From Bosea vaviloviae (lineage in GTDB: Bacteria; Pseudomonadota; Alphaproteobacteria; Rhizobiales; Beijerinckiaceae), in assembly GCF_001741865.1 (NCBI RefSeq), contig NZ_CP017147.1:2719001-2783000 (forward strand): 64,000 bases of DNA, written 5' to 3'. The notes beneath the pieces are model-generated. The model searched no databases. It was given only the letters and a program-made list of their open reading frames with translations, and had not been told where the DNA came from. Of the stretch, positions 1 through 8,105 are shown in pieces; within the stretch, counting starts at the first letter, position 1; each line of letters begins with the position of its first letter. A program made the translations under genes and the position numbers.

Positions 1-1
1 C

Positions 2-1249
2 AACCGCAAGCTCCATCCGGAGACACTGATGATGGGCTTCGGCTATTCGCCGGCGATGTCAGAAGGCTCGCTCAAGCCGCCGATCTTCCTGACCTCGACC
101 TTCGTTTTCGAGAACGCCCAGCAGGGCAAGGATTTCTTCGACTTCACCTCCGGTCGGCGCCGGCCCAAGCCCGGTGAAAAGCCGGGCCTGGTCTATTCGC
201 GCTTCAACCACCCCAATATGGAGATCCTCGAGGATCGCCTGGCGATCTGGGACGAGGCCGAGAAATGCGCCGTCTTCGCCAGCGGCATGGCCGCGATCGC
301 CACCACCTGCTTCGCCTTCCTGCGCCCCGGCGACACCGTGATCCACTCGCGCCCGCTCTATGGCGGCACCGAGACGCTGCTGAAGAACCAGATGGGCGCC
401 TTCGGCGTCACGCCCTTCGGCTTCACCGACGGTCTCGACATCGCGCAGATGCGCGAAACCGCCAAGGCAGCGGCCGCCAAGGGCCGCGTCGGCATGATCC
501 TGGTCGAGACGCCGGCGAACCCGACCAACGGGCTGGTCGATCTCGCCGCCTGCGCCACGATCGCCGATGAACTCGAGAAGTCCCAGGGCCATCGCCCGCC
601 GGTCGTGGTCGACAACACCATGCTCGGCCCGAAATACCAGAAGCCATTGAAACAGGGCGCCGATCTCTCACTGCTCTCGCTGACCAAATATGTCGGCGGC
701 CACAGCGATCTCGTCGGCGGCTCGATCAGCGGCTCGGACGCGCTGGTGCGGCAGGTCAAGAGCTGGCGCGGCTCGCTCGGCACGCAGCTCGACCCGAACT
801 CCTGCTGGATGCTGATGCGCTCGCTGGAGACGCTCGACATCCGCATGAGCCGCGCCAATGAGAACGCCAAGCTGGTGGCGGAGTACCTTTCCAGCCATCC
901 GAAGGTGGCCAAGGTGCATTACCTCGGCGATCTCCGGGATGGCGACCCGCGCAAGGCGGTGTTCGACCGGCAATGCACGGCCGCCGGCTCGACCTTTGCC
1001 TTCGATGTGAAGGGCGGCGAGAAGGAGGCCTTCGCGCTGCTCGACAACCTGCAGATCATGAAGCTCGCGGTCTCGCTTGGCGGCACCGAGACGCTGGTCT
1101 CGCATCCCGCCGCGATGACGCATTCGGGCGTGGCGAAGGAGCTGCGCGAGGAGATCGGCCTGACCGATGCGCTGATCCGCATCTCGGTCGGCATCGAGAA
1201 CATCGAGGATTTGATCTCGGATCTGGCGCAGGCGCTGGAGGCGGTCTGA
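2..1249 (+). CDS. Cystathionine gamma-synthase family PLP-dependent enzyme (5' end outside window)
   Basis: This is a fold-type I PLP enzyme of the Cys/Met metabolism family (cystathionine gamma-synthase, methionine gamma-lyase and relatives). The reading frame is open to the left edge; codons before the first internal ATG (29) read NRKLHPETLM and continue the protein, so the true start lies upstream. Visible hallmarks are the cofactor-phosphate region ASGMAAIATTC, the Tyr-bearing SRFNHPNM segment and the PLP-lysine segment SLTKYVGGHSDLVGG. The C-terminal half ends in VSLGGTETLVSHPAAMTHS, typical of the family. It probably acts in sulfur amino-acid metabolism in the cytosol; lyase and synthase activities cannot be told apart from sequence. 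Confident as to family, not substrate. Confidence 0.9.
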   Translation, partial: NRKLHPETLMMGFGYSPAMSEGSLKPPIFLTSTFVFENAQQGKDFFDFTSGRRRPKPGEKPGLVYSRFNHPNMEILEDRLAIWDEAEKCAVFASGMAAIATTCFAFLRPGDTVIHSRPLYGGTETLLKNQMGAFGVTPFGFTDGLDIAQMRETAKAAAAKGRVGMILVETPANPTNGLVDLAACATIADELEKSQGHRPPVVVDNTMLGPKYQKPLKQGADLSLLSLTKYVGGHSDLVGGSISGSDALVRQVKSWRGSLGTQLDPNSCWMLMRSLETLDIRMSRANENAKLVAEYLSSHPKVAKVHYLGDLRDGDPRKAVFDRQCTAAGSTFAFDVKGGEKEAFALLDNLQIMKLAVSLGGTETLVSHPAAMTHSGVAKELREEIGLTDALIRISVGIENIEDLISDLAQALEAV

Positions 1250-1313
1250 GGCGGGTTGGCGAGCGGCGGTTTCAGAGTCCGATGATTTTAAAGCCGGCCG
1301 CCTTCCATCATCC

Positions 1314-1427
1314 GCGCCGTCATCCTGGACAAGCCGCGCAGCGGCGCAGCTTCGGGATCCATCGTAGAGCTCCGAAGCCCTCCGATGGATCCCGGGATTT
1401 CGCTGCGCGAAACCCAGGATGACGGCG
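1314..1427. repeat. Intergenic palindromic element (GTCATCCTGG family)
   Basis: The outer arms CGCCGTCATCCTGG and CCAGGATGACGGCG are exact reverse complements. Inner arms around GGGATCCATCG and CGATGGATCCC strengthen the fold. The same GTCATnCnGG...CCnGnATGAC design recurs near 3.4, 31.9, 35.2, 50.7, 55.2 and 62.5 kb, so this is a dispersed REP-like family. It sits between two convergent genes and could act as a bidirectional terminator. Confidence 0.85.
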
Positions 1428-1452
1428 TGTTCCCCAGCAAAATCATCCCACT

Positions 1453-2145
1453 TCAGAAACCGCTGCAGCTGGTTTCCTGAATCGCGCAGATCTGGTTGAG
1501 CCAGGCCCGGAAGCGGCCCTGCGGCAGCCCGCTCTGCGCGGCTGGCGCGATATCCAGGCGTTGCCCCAGGGCGTCGCCGGCGGGCAGGGGGCCGAATTCG
1601 ATCAGAGCCCATTTGCCCTGGCAGCCGATCAGGCGTCCCGCCGCCCGCAAGCCGTCATTGTCGAGCGTCAGTCCGGTTTCGGTGCCCAGCACGATGGCGG
1701 CCTTCTCGCTCGGCTGGGCTCGGCCCGCCGGGCTTTGCGTCTTGACGGTCAGCTTCTGGCCGCTGACCCAGCCCCGTCCGCCATACATCACCCGCTCCGC
1801 CGCGCCGGTCAGCTGGGCGTTGTCGCGGGCGTTGCGGATGCGGAACCAGCCCTTGGCGCTGGCCGTGATCTCGACCTCGACCATGACGGAGAGCCCGTCG
1901 ATCTCCTTGCTGAGCGTCACGGGCGGTAGCCGCCCGACGATGCCGAAGCCCGTCCCTGGCCCCGAGCGGACATTGAGGCCGGCAGGATCGGTCTCGGTGA
2001 CGAAGGCGCCGATCGCGCAGGCGGCCTCTCCCGGCGGGGCCTCTATCGGGCGCTCCTGGGCGCCGACCGCCGCGGCCGACCAGACTGAGGCGATGATGGC
2101 CGCAGTCAGCCCATGACAGCTCTTTCGGGGCGGCGGCATGGGCAT
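1453..2145 (-). CDS. Secreted SH3-domain protein
   Basis: A protein of about 230 aa with an N-terminal signal-like segment (LTAAIIASVWSAAAVGA) and a bacterial SH3 domain around residues 45-115, marked by the LNVRSGPGTGFGIVGRLPP motif. SH3_3 domains usually bind the cell wall or pair with peptidoglycan enzymes. The start is set at MPMPPP because it begins four bases after the stop of the upstream YkuD-like gene, suggesting one transcript. A second, less regular region (residues 140-210) contains a GCQGKWALIEF segment that may be another SH3-like fold. Specific function unknown. Confidence 0.75.
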   Translation of the reverse strand: MPMPPPRKSCHGLTAAIIASVWSAAAVGAQERPIEAPPGEAACAIGAFVTETDPAGLNVRSGPGTGFGIVGRLPPVTLSKEIDGLSVMVEVEITASAKGWFRIRNARDNAQLTGAAERVMYGGRGWVSGQKLTVKTQSPAGRAQPSEKAAIVLGTETGLTLDNDGLRAAGRLIGCQGKWALIEFGPLPAGDALGQRLDIAPAAQSGLPQGRFRAWLNQICAIQETSCSGF

Positions 2146-2149
2146 GGCT

Positions 2150-3247
2150 TCAGGGTGCCGCGTTGACGAGCACGTAGAACAGCGAATTCGGCTTCCCGAC
2201 CGTCGCCAGGAACGTCTTGTAGCGGTTCGTCGGGATGGTCTGGCAGCCGGCGGACCAGGTGTCGGGCTCGAGCACGCTGTCCTTGCCGCCCTGGTGGATA
2301 TACATTGAGGTACCGGCCTTCCTGGGGTCGATCCGGCTGGGGTCGGCCGTGGTGAAGCGCCCGTCGCCATCGGTGTCGCGCTCGACGACCTGGGTGACCT
2401 TGGTCTGGAAGGCGCGGGCGCCGACATGGCCATTCGGTTTCTCGTAATAGTGATAGGTGCCCTCGATCAGCCGGCCGAGGTCCTTGATCTTGTCCTTGTT
2501 GCCGTCTTCGCCGTCGATCTTGTTGAAATGCACGCCGCCATAGCGCCGGTCCTGCCGGCCACCGCCCGGCTTGCTGGCGGCGCGTTGCGAATACTGGGCA
2601 CCGGGCTCGGTGCAGATCGGGAAGATCGTCGAGATCCCTGTCGATCCGATCCTGCGCAGGACGACGAGCCTGTCGTCATAGGAGCCCTCGCCGTGATGGG
2701 CGAGGGTGCTGCTTTCATTGCGCAGGGACAAGAGCGAGACCATGCCGCCCATGAAGTACACGCGCGCCATCGGGCTGGCGAAACGCCGGAACACGGCGGC
2801 GTAAGCGTCGAACTGCTGCTTCGGGGTCTGAAAATAGAGCTGGCCGCCATCGGGCCTGCACAGCCGCACCGCCTCGATCTGCTCGTATAGCGCCCGGTTC
2901 TCGCGCTTCCGCAGGGCGGCCTTGGCCGCTTTGCCCAGGCGGATCTCGGCCGCCCGCCAGACATAGTCCTGCAGCGCCCAGGGCACGGTCTCGACCAGCG
3001 CCAGCCAGGCCTTGGCGTCGATCGGCGCGTGGCCGCACAAGGCCGTGTTCAATTGCCGGCCGAAAGCCGCGAAATCGAGCGGCTGCTTTGCGAGCCAGGG
3101 CGGCGGGCGCTGCTCCTTGATCACGGGCTGGCCTGTGGCCGCGGGCTGGTCCGCGACGACCGCCAGATGCGCCCGCGCATCGGCGCGCGGCTTGATGATC
3201 CAGGAGGGCTGATCGCGCCCGCCGATCGTCAGATCAGGCCACGGCAT
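2150..3247 (-). CDS. Hypothetical protein with YkuD-like (L,D-transpeptidase-like) C-terminus
   Basis: A 365-aa protein. The C-terminal third contains YIHQGG followed about 20 residues later by WSAGCQTIP, which resembles the His...Ser-x-Gly-Cys catalytic arrangement of YkuD L,D-transpeptidases. An acidic DTDGDGRFT segment resembles a calcium-binding EF-hand loop. The N-terminal 200 residues are not recognised, and there is no signal peptide. It lies directly upstream of the SH3 protein with a 4-bp gap, and that pairing fits cell-wall work. A phage-type murein-associated protein is an alternative. The family call rests on one motif, so confidence in the function is low. Confidence 0.6.
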   Translation of the reverse strand: MPWPDLTIGGRDQPSWIIKPRADARAHLAVVADQPAATGQPVIKEQRPPPWLAKQPLDFAAFGRQLNTALCGHAPIDAKAWLALVETVPWALQDYVWRAAEIRLGKAAKAALRKRENRALYEQIEAVRLCRPDGGQLYFQTPKQQFDAYAAVFRRFASPMARVYFMGGMVSLLSLRNESSTLAHHGEGSYDDRLVVLRRIGSTGISTIFPICTEPGAQYSQRAASKPGGGRQDRRYGGVHFNKIDGEDGNKDKIKDLGRLIEGTYHYYEKPNGHVGARAFQTKVTQVVERDTDGDGRFTTADPSRIDPRKAGTSMYIHQGGKDSVLEPDTWSAGCQTIPTNRYKTFLATVGKPNSLFYVLVNAAP

Positions 3248-3620
3248 GCAATCGCTCCGTCATGTCGGGCAGCCGGTCTCGGAGCCGGCCAGCTTCGGTT
3301 GGCAGCGGGCTGAAGCTAACCATGCGTCACAGGGCTGCGCAAGCGTGTCGGCGCCTGGCGAGCGGAGATCATGCTGTCTTGGCACGGAACCGCGCGTCAT
3401 TCCGGGGCTACGCGCAGCGTAGAGCCCGGAACCCAGAACCGATGGAACCGGTAATCAGGCGTCGACATCAGCAGCGCTTATGTCGTCACCAACTGCGGTT
3501 CTGGGTTCCCGGCTCGCCCCTGCGGGACGCCCCGGAATGACGCGGTGTTTCCGAGCATGACCAGCTTTAATCATGCATCGGCTTGTCCGAAAACCGGTTC
3601 CCACTTTTCGGGCCGATGCT
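3248..3620. other. Intergenic region carrying two palindromic repeats
   Basis: No gene is seen. The stretch holds an inverted repeat at about 3393-3544 (arms CGCGTCATTCCGGGG and its complement, inner arms GGAACCCAGAACC and complement) and a hairpin at about 3574-3619 with arms GCATCGGC and GCCGATGC enclosing CCGAAAACCGGTTCCC. The second hairpin lies immediately after the inferred ancestral stop of the DUF3750 gene and could terminate it. Confidence 0.7.
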
Positions 3621-4357
3621 CTAAAAACCCACCCGCCCCCAGCCCGGCAGCTTGAGCGCCGGGTGGCGCAGGTCGAGGCCGGCGACGAGGCCGAGCAGGT
3701 TGCCTCGACGCCTTCGACCCAGCCCAGCGTCACGCCGGCGAGGCCGAAGAGCGAGGCCTGCACGCCGGTGCGGCTCGGGGTGAGCCCGGCGAAGAGCCCC
3801 TCATCGCGCCAATCCTTGCCGATCGCCGTCGGCGGCAGGGCCTGCGCGAGGTCCGGCACCTCGGCCAGCACATGCTGGACGAAGCTGTTCGAGTTCGGTC
3901 CCGGCCAGGCGAGATAGCTGCCCGGCGCGGGATAGGCGTAGGACGCCACGGCGGCGCGGATGCGCGGGATCAGCACTTGGGCCTGTTCGCCCCGGATTTC
4001 GGCGACGGGTTCGGGCGCGTTGCCGAACCAGCGGCCATCGGCCTCGCGCAGGTTGACGCGCATCGGCGTGCCCCATCCGACGACATCGAAGCGGGTGTAG
4101 GTGCCGGCGTCCTTCTCCTTCACCACGATCCAGGAGTGATGCGCGAAGATGCCGCGCCAGCGTCCGACGCGGGCGGCGAAGACATGGACCACCGCCTCCG
4201 GCTCGCTCGCAGCAGTCGGCAAGAGCCTGGCGCTCGACCAGTCGGCCCCGCGCCAGTCATTGGCATTGGCCTGCAGCGACCACCAGGCGGCATGGGTCGC
4301 GACCGGCAGGAGGAAGGTGATTGTGAAAAGCAGCAGGAAGCGGCGGAGATGGCGCAT
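3621..4357 (-). pseudogene. DUF3750 protein gene with a 1-nt frameshift near its 3' end
   Basis: The product starts at MRHLRRFLLLF, giving an N-terminal signal or anchor helix followed by a DUF3750-type body (VHVFAARVGRWRGIFAHHSW, LAWPGPNSNSFVQHVL). After GWVEGVE the zero frame turns into Ser/Arg-rich sequence that runs past the neighbouring repeats to 3455. In another frame the conserved-looking ending NLLGLVAGLDLRHPALKLPG then WGRVGF and a stop at 3621-3623 appears. One base is missing around 3702-3703, where GAG-GC-AAC stands instead of GAG-NNN-AAC. Either a recent mutation or a sequencing error explains it. Family assignment is from memory of the domain; function unknown, probably periplasmic. 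Confidence 0.75.
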
Positions 4358-4500
4358 GCGGCAGGATATGTGACCGCCATGTTGCATCGCAAGCCAGCGG
4401 AGGCCGCGATTGCACACAGCTCCGCGATCACAATGACTTGAGGCGCGCGAGCAAGCTGCTAGCTTCGCGGCGGCAATTGCGACAAGGGGAGTCGGGCTTG

Positions 4501-5613
4501 ATGACGGCGTGCGGTTGGCTGAGGGGAGCTCTTTCGGGCGTGGCGCTGGGGTTTACGCTTCTCGTTGGGAGCGCGGCAGACGCACAGACCAAGGAGCTGC
4601 GGATCTATAACTGGTCCGATTATGTCGATCCCGAGGTGCTCGACGCCTTCAAGAAGGAAACCGGGATCACCGTCGTCTACGACACTTTCGACCAGATGGA
4701 GACGGTCGAGACCAAGCTGCTCGCCGGCAAGACCGGCTATGACCTGATCGTGGTCACGGCCTCCTTCCTGCCGCGCCATATCCCGCTCGGGCTCTATGCG
4801 CCGATCGACGCCAACAAGGTGCCGAACCTCAGGAACGCCTGGCCGGAGATTCAAGGGCGGCTCGCCAAATACGATCCCGGCAACAAATACGCCGTCGATT
4901 ACATGTGGGGCACCACCGGCATCGGCTACAACGTCGCCAAGATCAAAGAGCGGCTCGGGCCTGACGCCGTGATCGACAGCTGGAAGATCATCTTCGAGCC
5001 CGAGCAGCTCAAGAAGCTCTCGAATTGCGGCGTGCATGTGCTCGATGCCGTCGAGGAGATGTTCCCGGCCGCCCTGCGCTATCTCGGGTTGAACCCGGAT
5101 TCCAAGACCGAGGCCGACCTCAACAAGGCCGGCGAATTGCTGCGCAAGATCCGGCCGCACATCCAGAAGTTCCACTCCTCGGAATACATCAACGCGCTCG
5201 CCAATGGCGATATCTGCCTCGCCGTCGGCTATTCCGGCGACGTGCTGCAGGCCAAGAAGCGGGCCGAGGAGGCCAAGAACAAGGTCGAGATCGCCTATGC
5301 CATCCCGAAGGAAGGCGCACTGATGTGGTTCGATTCCTTCGTCATCCCCAAGGATGCCGGCAATCCCGAGGCGGCGCTGGCCTTCATCGATTTCGTCAAC
5401 CGCCCGGCCATGGCGGCGAAGAATTCCGACTTCATCCAATACGCCAACGGCAACCTCGCCTCGCAGCCTTTGCTTTCAGCGTCCGTGCGCGGCAATCCCG
5501 GCATCTACCCGTCGGAAGCCGTGATGGCGCGGCTCTATACGATCACGCCCTACGACCAGAAGTCGCAAAAGCTGGTCAACCGGCTCTGGACCCGCGTCAA
5601 GACGGGCAAGTGA
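4501..5613 (+). CDS. Polyamine-type ABC transporter substrate-binding protein (PotF-like)
   Basis: A periplasmic binding protein of the spermidine/putrescine class (370 aa). The start MTACGWLRG follows AAGGGGAG and begins a signal peptide ending near GSAADAQ. The mature start ELRIYNWSDYVDPEVLDAFKKETG is the PotD/PotF hallmark, and later blocks (VDYMWGTTGIGYN, AVGYSGD, PKEGALMWFDSFVIPKDAGN) match the ligand-binding fold. It heads an operon with an ATPase and two permeases downstream. Its TGA is embedded in an imperfect 14-bp tandem duplication that separates it from the ATPase gene. The ligand could be putrescine, spermidine or another amine. Confidence 0.93.
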   Translation: MTACGWLRGALSGVALGFTLLVGSAADAQTKELRIYNWSDYVDPEVLDAFKKETGITVVYDTFDQMETVETKLLAGKTGYDLIVVTASFLPRHIPLGLYAPIDANKVPNLRNAWPEIQGRLAKYDPGNKYAVDYMWGTTGIGYNVAKIKERLGPDAVIDSWKIIFEPEQLKKLSNCGVHVLDAVEEMFPAALRYLGLNPDSKTEADLNKAGELLRKIRPHIQKFHSSEYINALANGDICLAVGYSGDVLQAKKRAEEAKNKVEIAYAIPKEGALMWFDSFVIPKDAGNPEAALAFIDFVNRPAMAAKNSDFIQYANGNLASQPLLSASVRGNPGIYPSEAVMARLYTITPYDQKSQKLVNRLWTRVKTGK

Positions 5614-5634
5614 GCGTGGCCAAGTGAGCACGGT
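5607..5634 (+). repeat. Imperfect 14-bp tandem duplication at the stop/start junction
   Basis: CAAGTGAGCGTGGC is followed by CAAGTGAGCACGGT (11 of 14 positions equal). The first copy contains the binding-protein stop overlapping a GTG (GTGA at 5610-5613). The second contains GTGA at 5624-5627, where a GTG can start the ATPase. Between them GTG AGC GTG GCC AAG TGA forms a five-codon ORF linked to both neighbours. Confidence 0.8.
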
Positions 5635-6811
5635 AACGGGGCAGGGGGCGGCTCTCATGCGCAAGGCCTCGCCGGGCAGCGTGCGCCGCGCCTTCCAGCC
5701 CTGGAACGACCCGCTGGCGCGCCCGCTGGTGGAGTTCCGAAATGTCACCAAGCGCTTCGGCGCGGTGACGGCGGTCGATGGGCTGTCGCTGTCGCTCTAT
5801 CCGCGCGAATTCTTCGCGCTGCTTGGCCCCTCCGGCTGCGGCAAGACCACGCTGATGCGGATGCTGGCGGGGTTCGAGCGGCCCGATTCCGGTGAGATCC
5901 TGCTCGACGGCGTCGACATCACCGCCGTGCCGCCGCATCTGCGCCCGGTCAACATGATGTTCCAGTCCTATGCGCTGTTCCCGCATCTCAGCGTCTCCGA
6001 CAATATCGGCTACGGGCTGAGGCGCGAGGGCCTAGCCAAGCCCGAGATCGCCCGCCGCGTCGCCGAGATGCTGGCGCTGGTGAAGCTGGAGGGGCTCGGC
6101 GCGCGCCGGCCCGACCAGCTCTCCGGCGGGCAGCGCCAGCGCGTCGCGCTGGCCCGTTCGCTCGCCAAGCGGCCAAAACTCCTGCTGCTCGACGAGCCGA
6201 TGGCGGCGCTCGACCGCAAACTGCGCGAGGCGACGCAATTCGAATTGATGGATCTGCAGAGCACGCTCGGCACGGCCTTCATGGTCGTCACCCATGATCA
6301 GGACGAAGCGATGACGATGGCCGACCGCATGGCGGTGATGGACCATGGCCGGCTGGTCCAGATCGGCCCCCCGGATGTGATCTATGAGGCTCCGATCAAT
6401 CGCTATGTCGCCGAATTCGTCGGCGACATCAATGTCCTGGAGGGGCGCGTCTTCGCCGTTGACGGCGACCTCGTCAGGGTCGAGAGCGCTGTCGCCGGCC
6501 CGCTCGAACTGGATGAGGACGCAGCCAGCTTTGTGCCGGGCGACGCGCTGCTCATAGGCTTGCGACCGGAGAAGATCGCGCTCAGCCATGACGAACCGGG
6601 GCAGGGCGTCAACAAGGTCAGGGGCGAGATCTGGGACATCGGCTATCTCGGCGACGTCACCATGATCCAGGTCATGGTCGGCGGCGAAGGCGGCACGCTT
6701 TTGAAGGTCGCGGTGGCCAACCGCACGCGGCGGATCGAGCGGCCCTTCGCCTGGGACGATGCGGTCTGGCTGTCCTGGGACGTCGAAGCCGGGTTGGCCT
6801 TGCAGCGATGA
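5624..6811 (+). CDS. Polyamine-type ABC transporter ATP-binding protein (PotG/PotA-like)
   Basis: ATPase of the MalK/PotA class: Walker A GPSGCGKTTLMRML, Q-loop FQSYALFPHLSV, signature LSGGQRQRVALARSLA, Walker B LLLLDEPMAALD, H-loop VTHDQDEAMTMADR, and a C-terminal TOBE-type region (IGLRPEKIALS). It energises polyamine uptake with the two permeases downstream. GTG 5624 gives 395 aa and sits in the GTGA of the junction repeat; ATG 5657 (384 aa), preceded by GGGCAGGGGG, is an equally plausible start because homology begins only at LVEFRNVTKRFG. It is followed by about 400 bp of nested palindromes before the permeases, unusual within a transporter operon. Confidence 0.93.
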   Translation: MSTVTGQGAALMRKASPGSVRRAFQPWNDPLARPLVEFRNVTKRFGAVTAVDGLSLSLYPREFFALLGPSGCGKTTLMRMLAGFERPDSGEILLDGVDITAVPPHLRPVNMMFQSYALFPHLSVSDNIGYGLRREGLAKPEIARRVAEMLALVKLEGLGARRPDQLSGGQRQRVALARSLAKRPKLLLLDEPMAALDRKLREATQFELMDLQSTLGTAFMVVTHDQDEAMTMADRMAVMDHGRLVQIGPPDVIYEAPINRYVAEFVGDINVLEGRVFAVDGDLVRVESAVAGPLELDEDAASFVPGDALLIGLRPEKIALSHDEPGQGVNKVRGEIWDIGYLGDVTMIQVMVGGEGGTLLKVAVANRTRRIERPFAWDDAVWLSWDVEAGLALQR

Positions 6812-7208
6812 GCACTTCTATGCGGTTTTCGACGCGCAACTTTGCCGGTAAGCGCGCGGGGAACCCTCTCCCGGAGGGAGAGGGCAGGGTGAGGGGTAGG
6901 CCCCCGGACCAGTTGCGTGACGACCTTGCCGTCATTGCGAGCGCAGCGAAGCAATCCAGGGGATGTAGAGCGAACCCTCCTGGATTGCTTCGCTGCGCTC
7001 GCAATGACGATGGAGCAGCTGTCAGGGTGCGGCCAAAGCGTCAAACGGCCTACACCTCACCCCTGCCCCTCTCACTGAACTCGGGCCTGCCCGAGTTCAG
7101 CACTTCAGAGTGTCCAAGTCGGGTAGACCCGACTTGGATGCAGGAGAGGGGTTCCCCGCGCTTCCTGCTGCAGGTCGCGGATGAGGGCTGGAGAGAGAGG
7201 GCGGCTCC
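6812..7208. repeat. Nested palindromic repeats inside the polyamine transporter operon
   Basis: The outer element runs from GCGCGGGGAACCCTCTCC (6855) to the complementary GGAGAGGGGTTCCCCGCGC (about 7143-7161). It belongs to the family also found complete at 35.3 and 47.7 kb, sharing the core words CGGACCAGT and CGTCAAACGGCC. A second palindromic family (CATTGCGAGCGCAGCGAAGC...GCTTCGCTGCGCTCGCAATG, about 6933-7009) is inserted in its loop. The right arm is split by two small palindromes, CTGAACTCGGGC/GCCCGAGTTCAG and CCAAGTCGGGT/ACCCGACTTGG. No gene is present. Confidence 0.9.
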
Positions 7209-8105
7209 GTGAGCGCTGCCTCCCGCCCGCTGCGCACCCGCCTCGTCGCGGTGCCCTATCTCTGGCTGCTCGCCTTCTTCCTCGTGCCATTCGCCATCGT
7301 GCTGCGTATGGCGTTCTCGCATGCCGATACGGCGCTGCCGCCCTATGCGCCGCATTTCGCAGGTTTTGCAGCAATCGGGCCGTTCCTGGCCGCGCTCGAT
7401 CTCGACAATTTTCGCCTGCTCGCCGACGACACGCTCTACTGGCAGAGCTATCTCTATTCCTTGCGTATCGCCGGCCTGACGACCTTGCTTGCGCTCGCGA
7501 TCGGCTATCCGCTTGCCTATGCGATGGCGTCCGCTCCCAAAAGCTGGCGAGGCGCCTTGCTCGTCCTCGTCATCCTGCCGTTCTGGACCTCCTTCCTGAT
7601 CCGCGTCTACGCCTGGATCGGCATCCTGCGGCCCGATGGTTTGCTGGACGCGGCGCTCATCGGCCTTGGCCTCACGCGGGAACCGCTCAGGCTCTTGAAC
7701 ACCGAGGCTGCCGTGCTGATCGGCATGGTCTATTCCTATCTGCCCTTCATGGTGCTGCCGCTGTTTGCTGCGCTCGAAAAGCTCGATCGCTCCCTGCTCG
7801 AGGCCGCCGCCGATCTCGGCGCCAGGCCGTGGACGGCCTTCCTGACCGTGACCTTGCCGCTTTCCATCCCCGGCGTGCTCGCCGGCTGCGCGCTCGTCTT
7901 CATTCCGGCGGTCGGCGAATTCGTCATTCCCGATCTGCTCGGCGGGCCCGACACCATCATGATCGGCAAGGTGCTGTGGACGGAGTTCTTCTCCAACCGC
8001 GACTGGCCGCTTGCCTCGGCGGTGGCGGTCGTGCTCCTCATCCTGCTGGTCCTGCCTCTGGCGTTGCTCCAGCGCGCGCGGCTCGCGCGGGGAGGGGCGG
8101 CATGA
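7209..8105 (+). CDS. Polyamine-type ABC transporter permease (PotB/PotH-like)
   Basis: Integral membrane permease of 298 aa with about six transmembrane helices; the first helix is YLWLLAFFLVPFAIVLRMAF. The EAA-type loop that contacts the ATPase is EAAADLGARPWTAFLTVTLPLSIPG. It starts at GTG 7209 after GGAGAGAGAGG. It forms the channel with the next permease, whose ATG overlaps its stop (ATGA, 8102-8105). A much longer frame overlapping this gene is an artefact of GC-rich codon bias. Confidence 0.93.
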   Translation: MSAASRPLRTRLVAVPYLWLLAFFLVPFAIVLRMAFSHADTALPPYAPHFAGFAAIGPFLAALDLDNFRLLADDTLYWQSYLYSLRIAGLTTLLALAIGYPLAYAMASAPKSWRGALLVLVILPFWTSFLIRVYAWIGILRPDGLLDAALIGLGLTREPLRLLNTEAAVLIGMVYSYLPFMVLPLFAALEKLDRSLLEAAADLGARPWTAFLTVTLPLSIPGVLAGCALVFIPAVGEFVIPDLLGGPDTIMIGKVLWTEFFSNRDWPLASAVAVVLLILLVLPLALLQRARLARGGAA

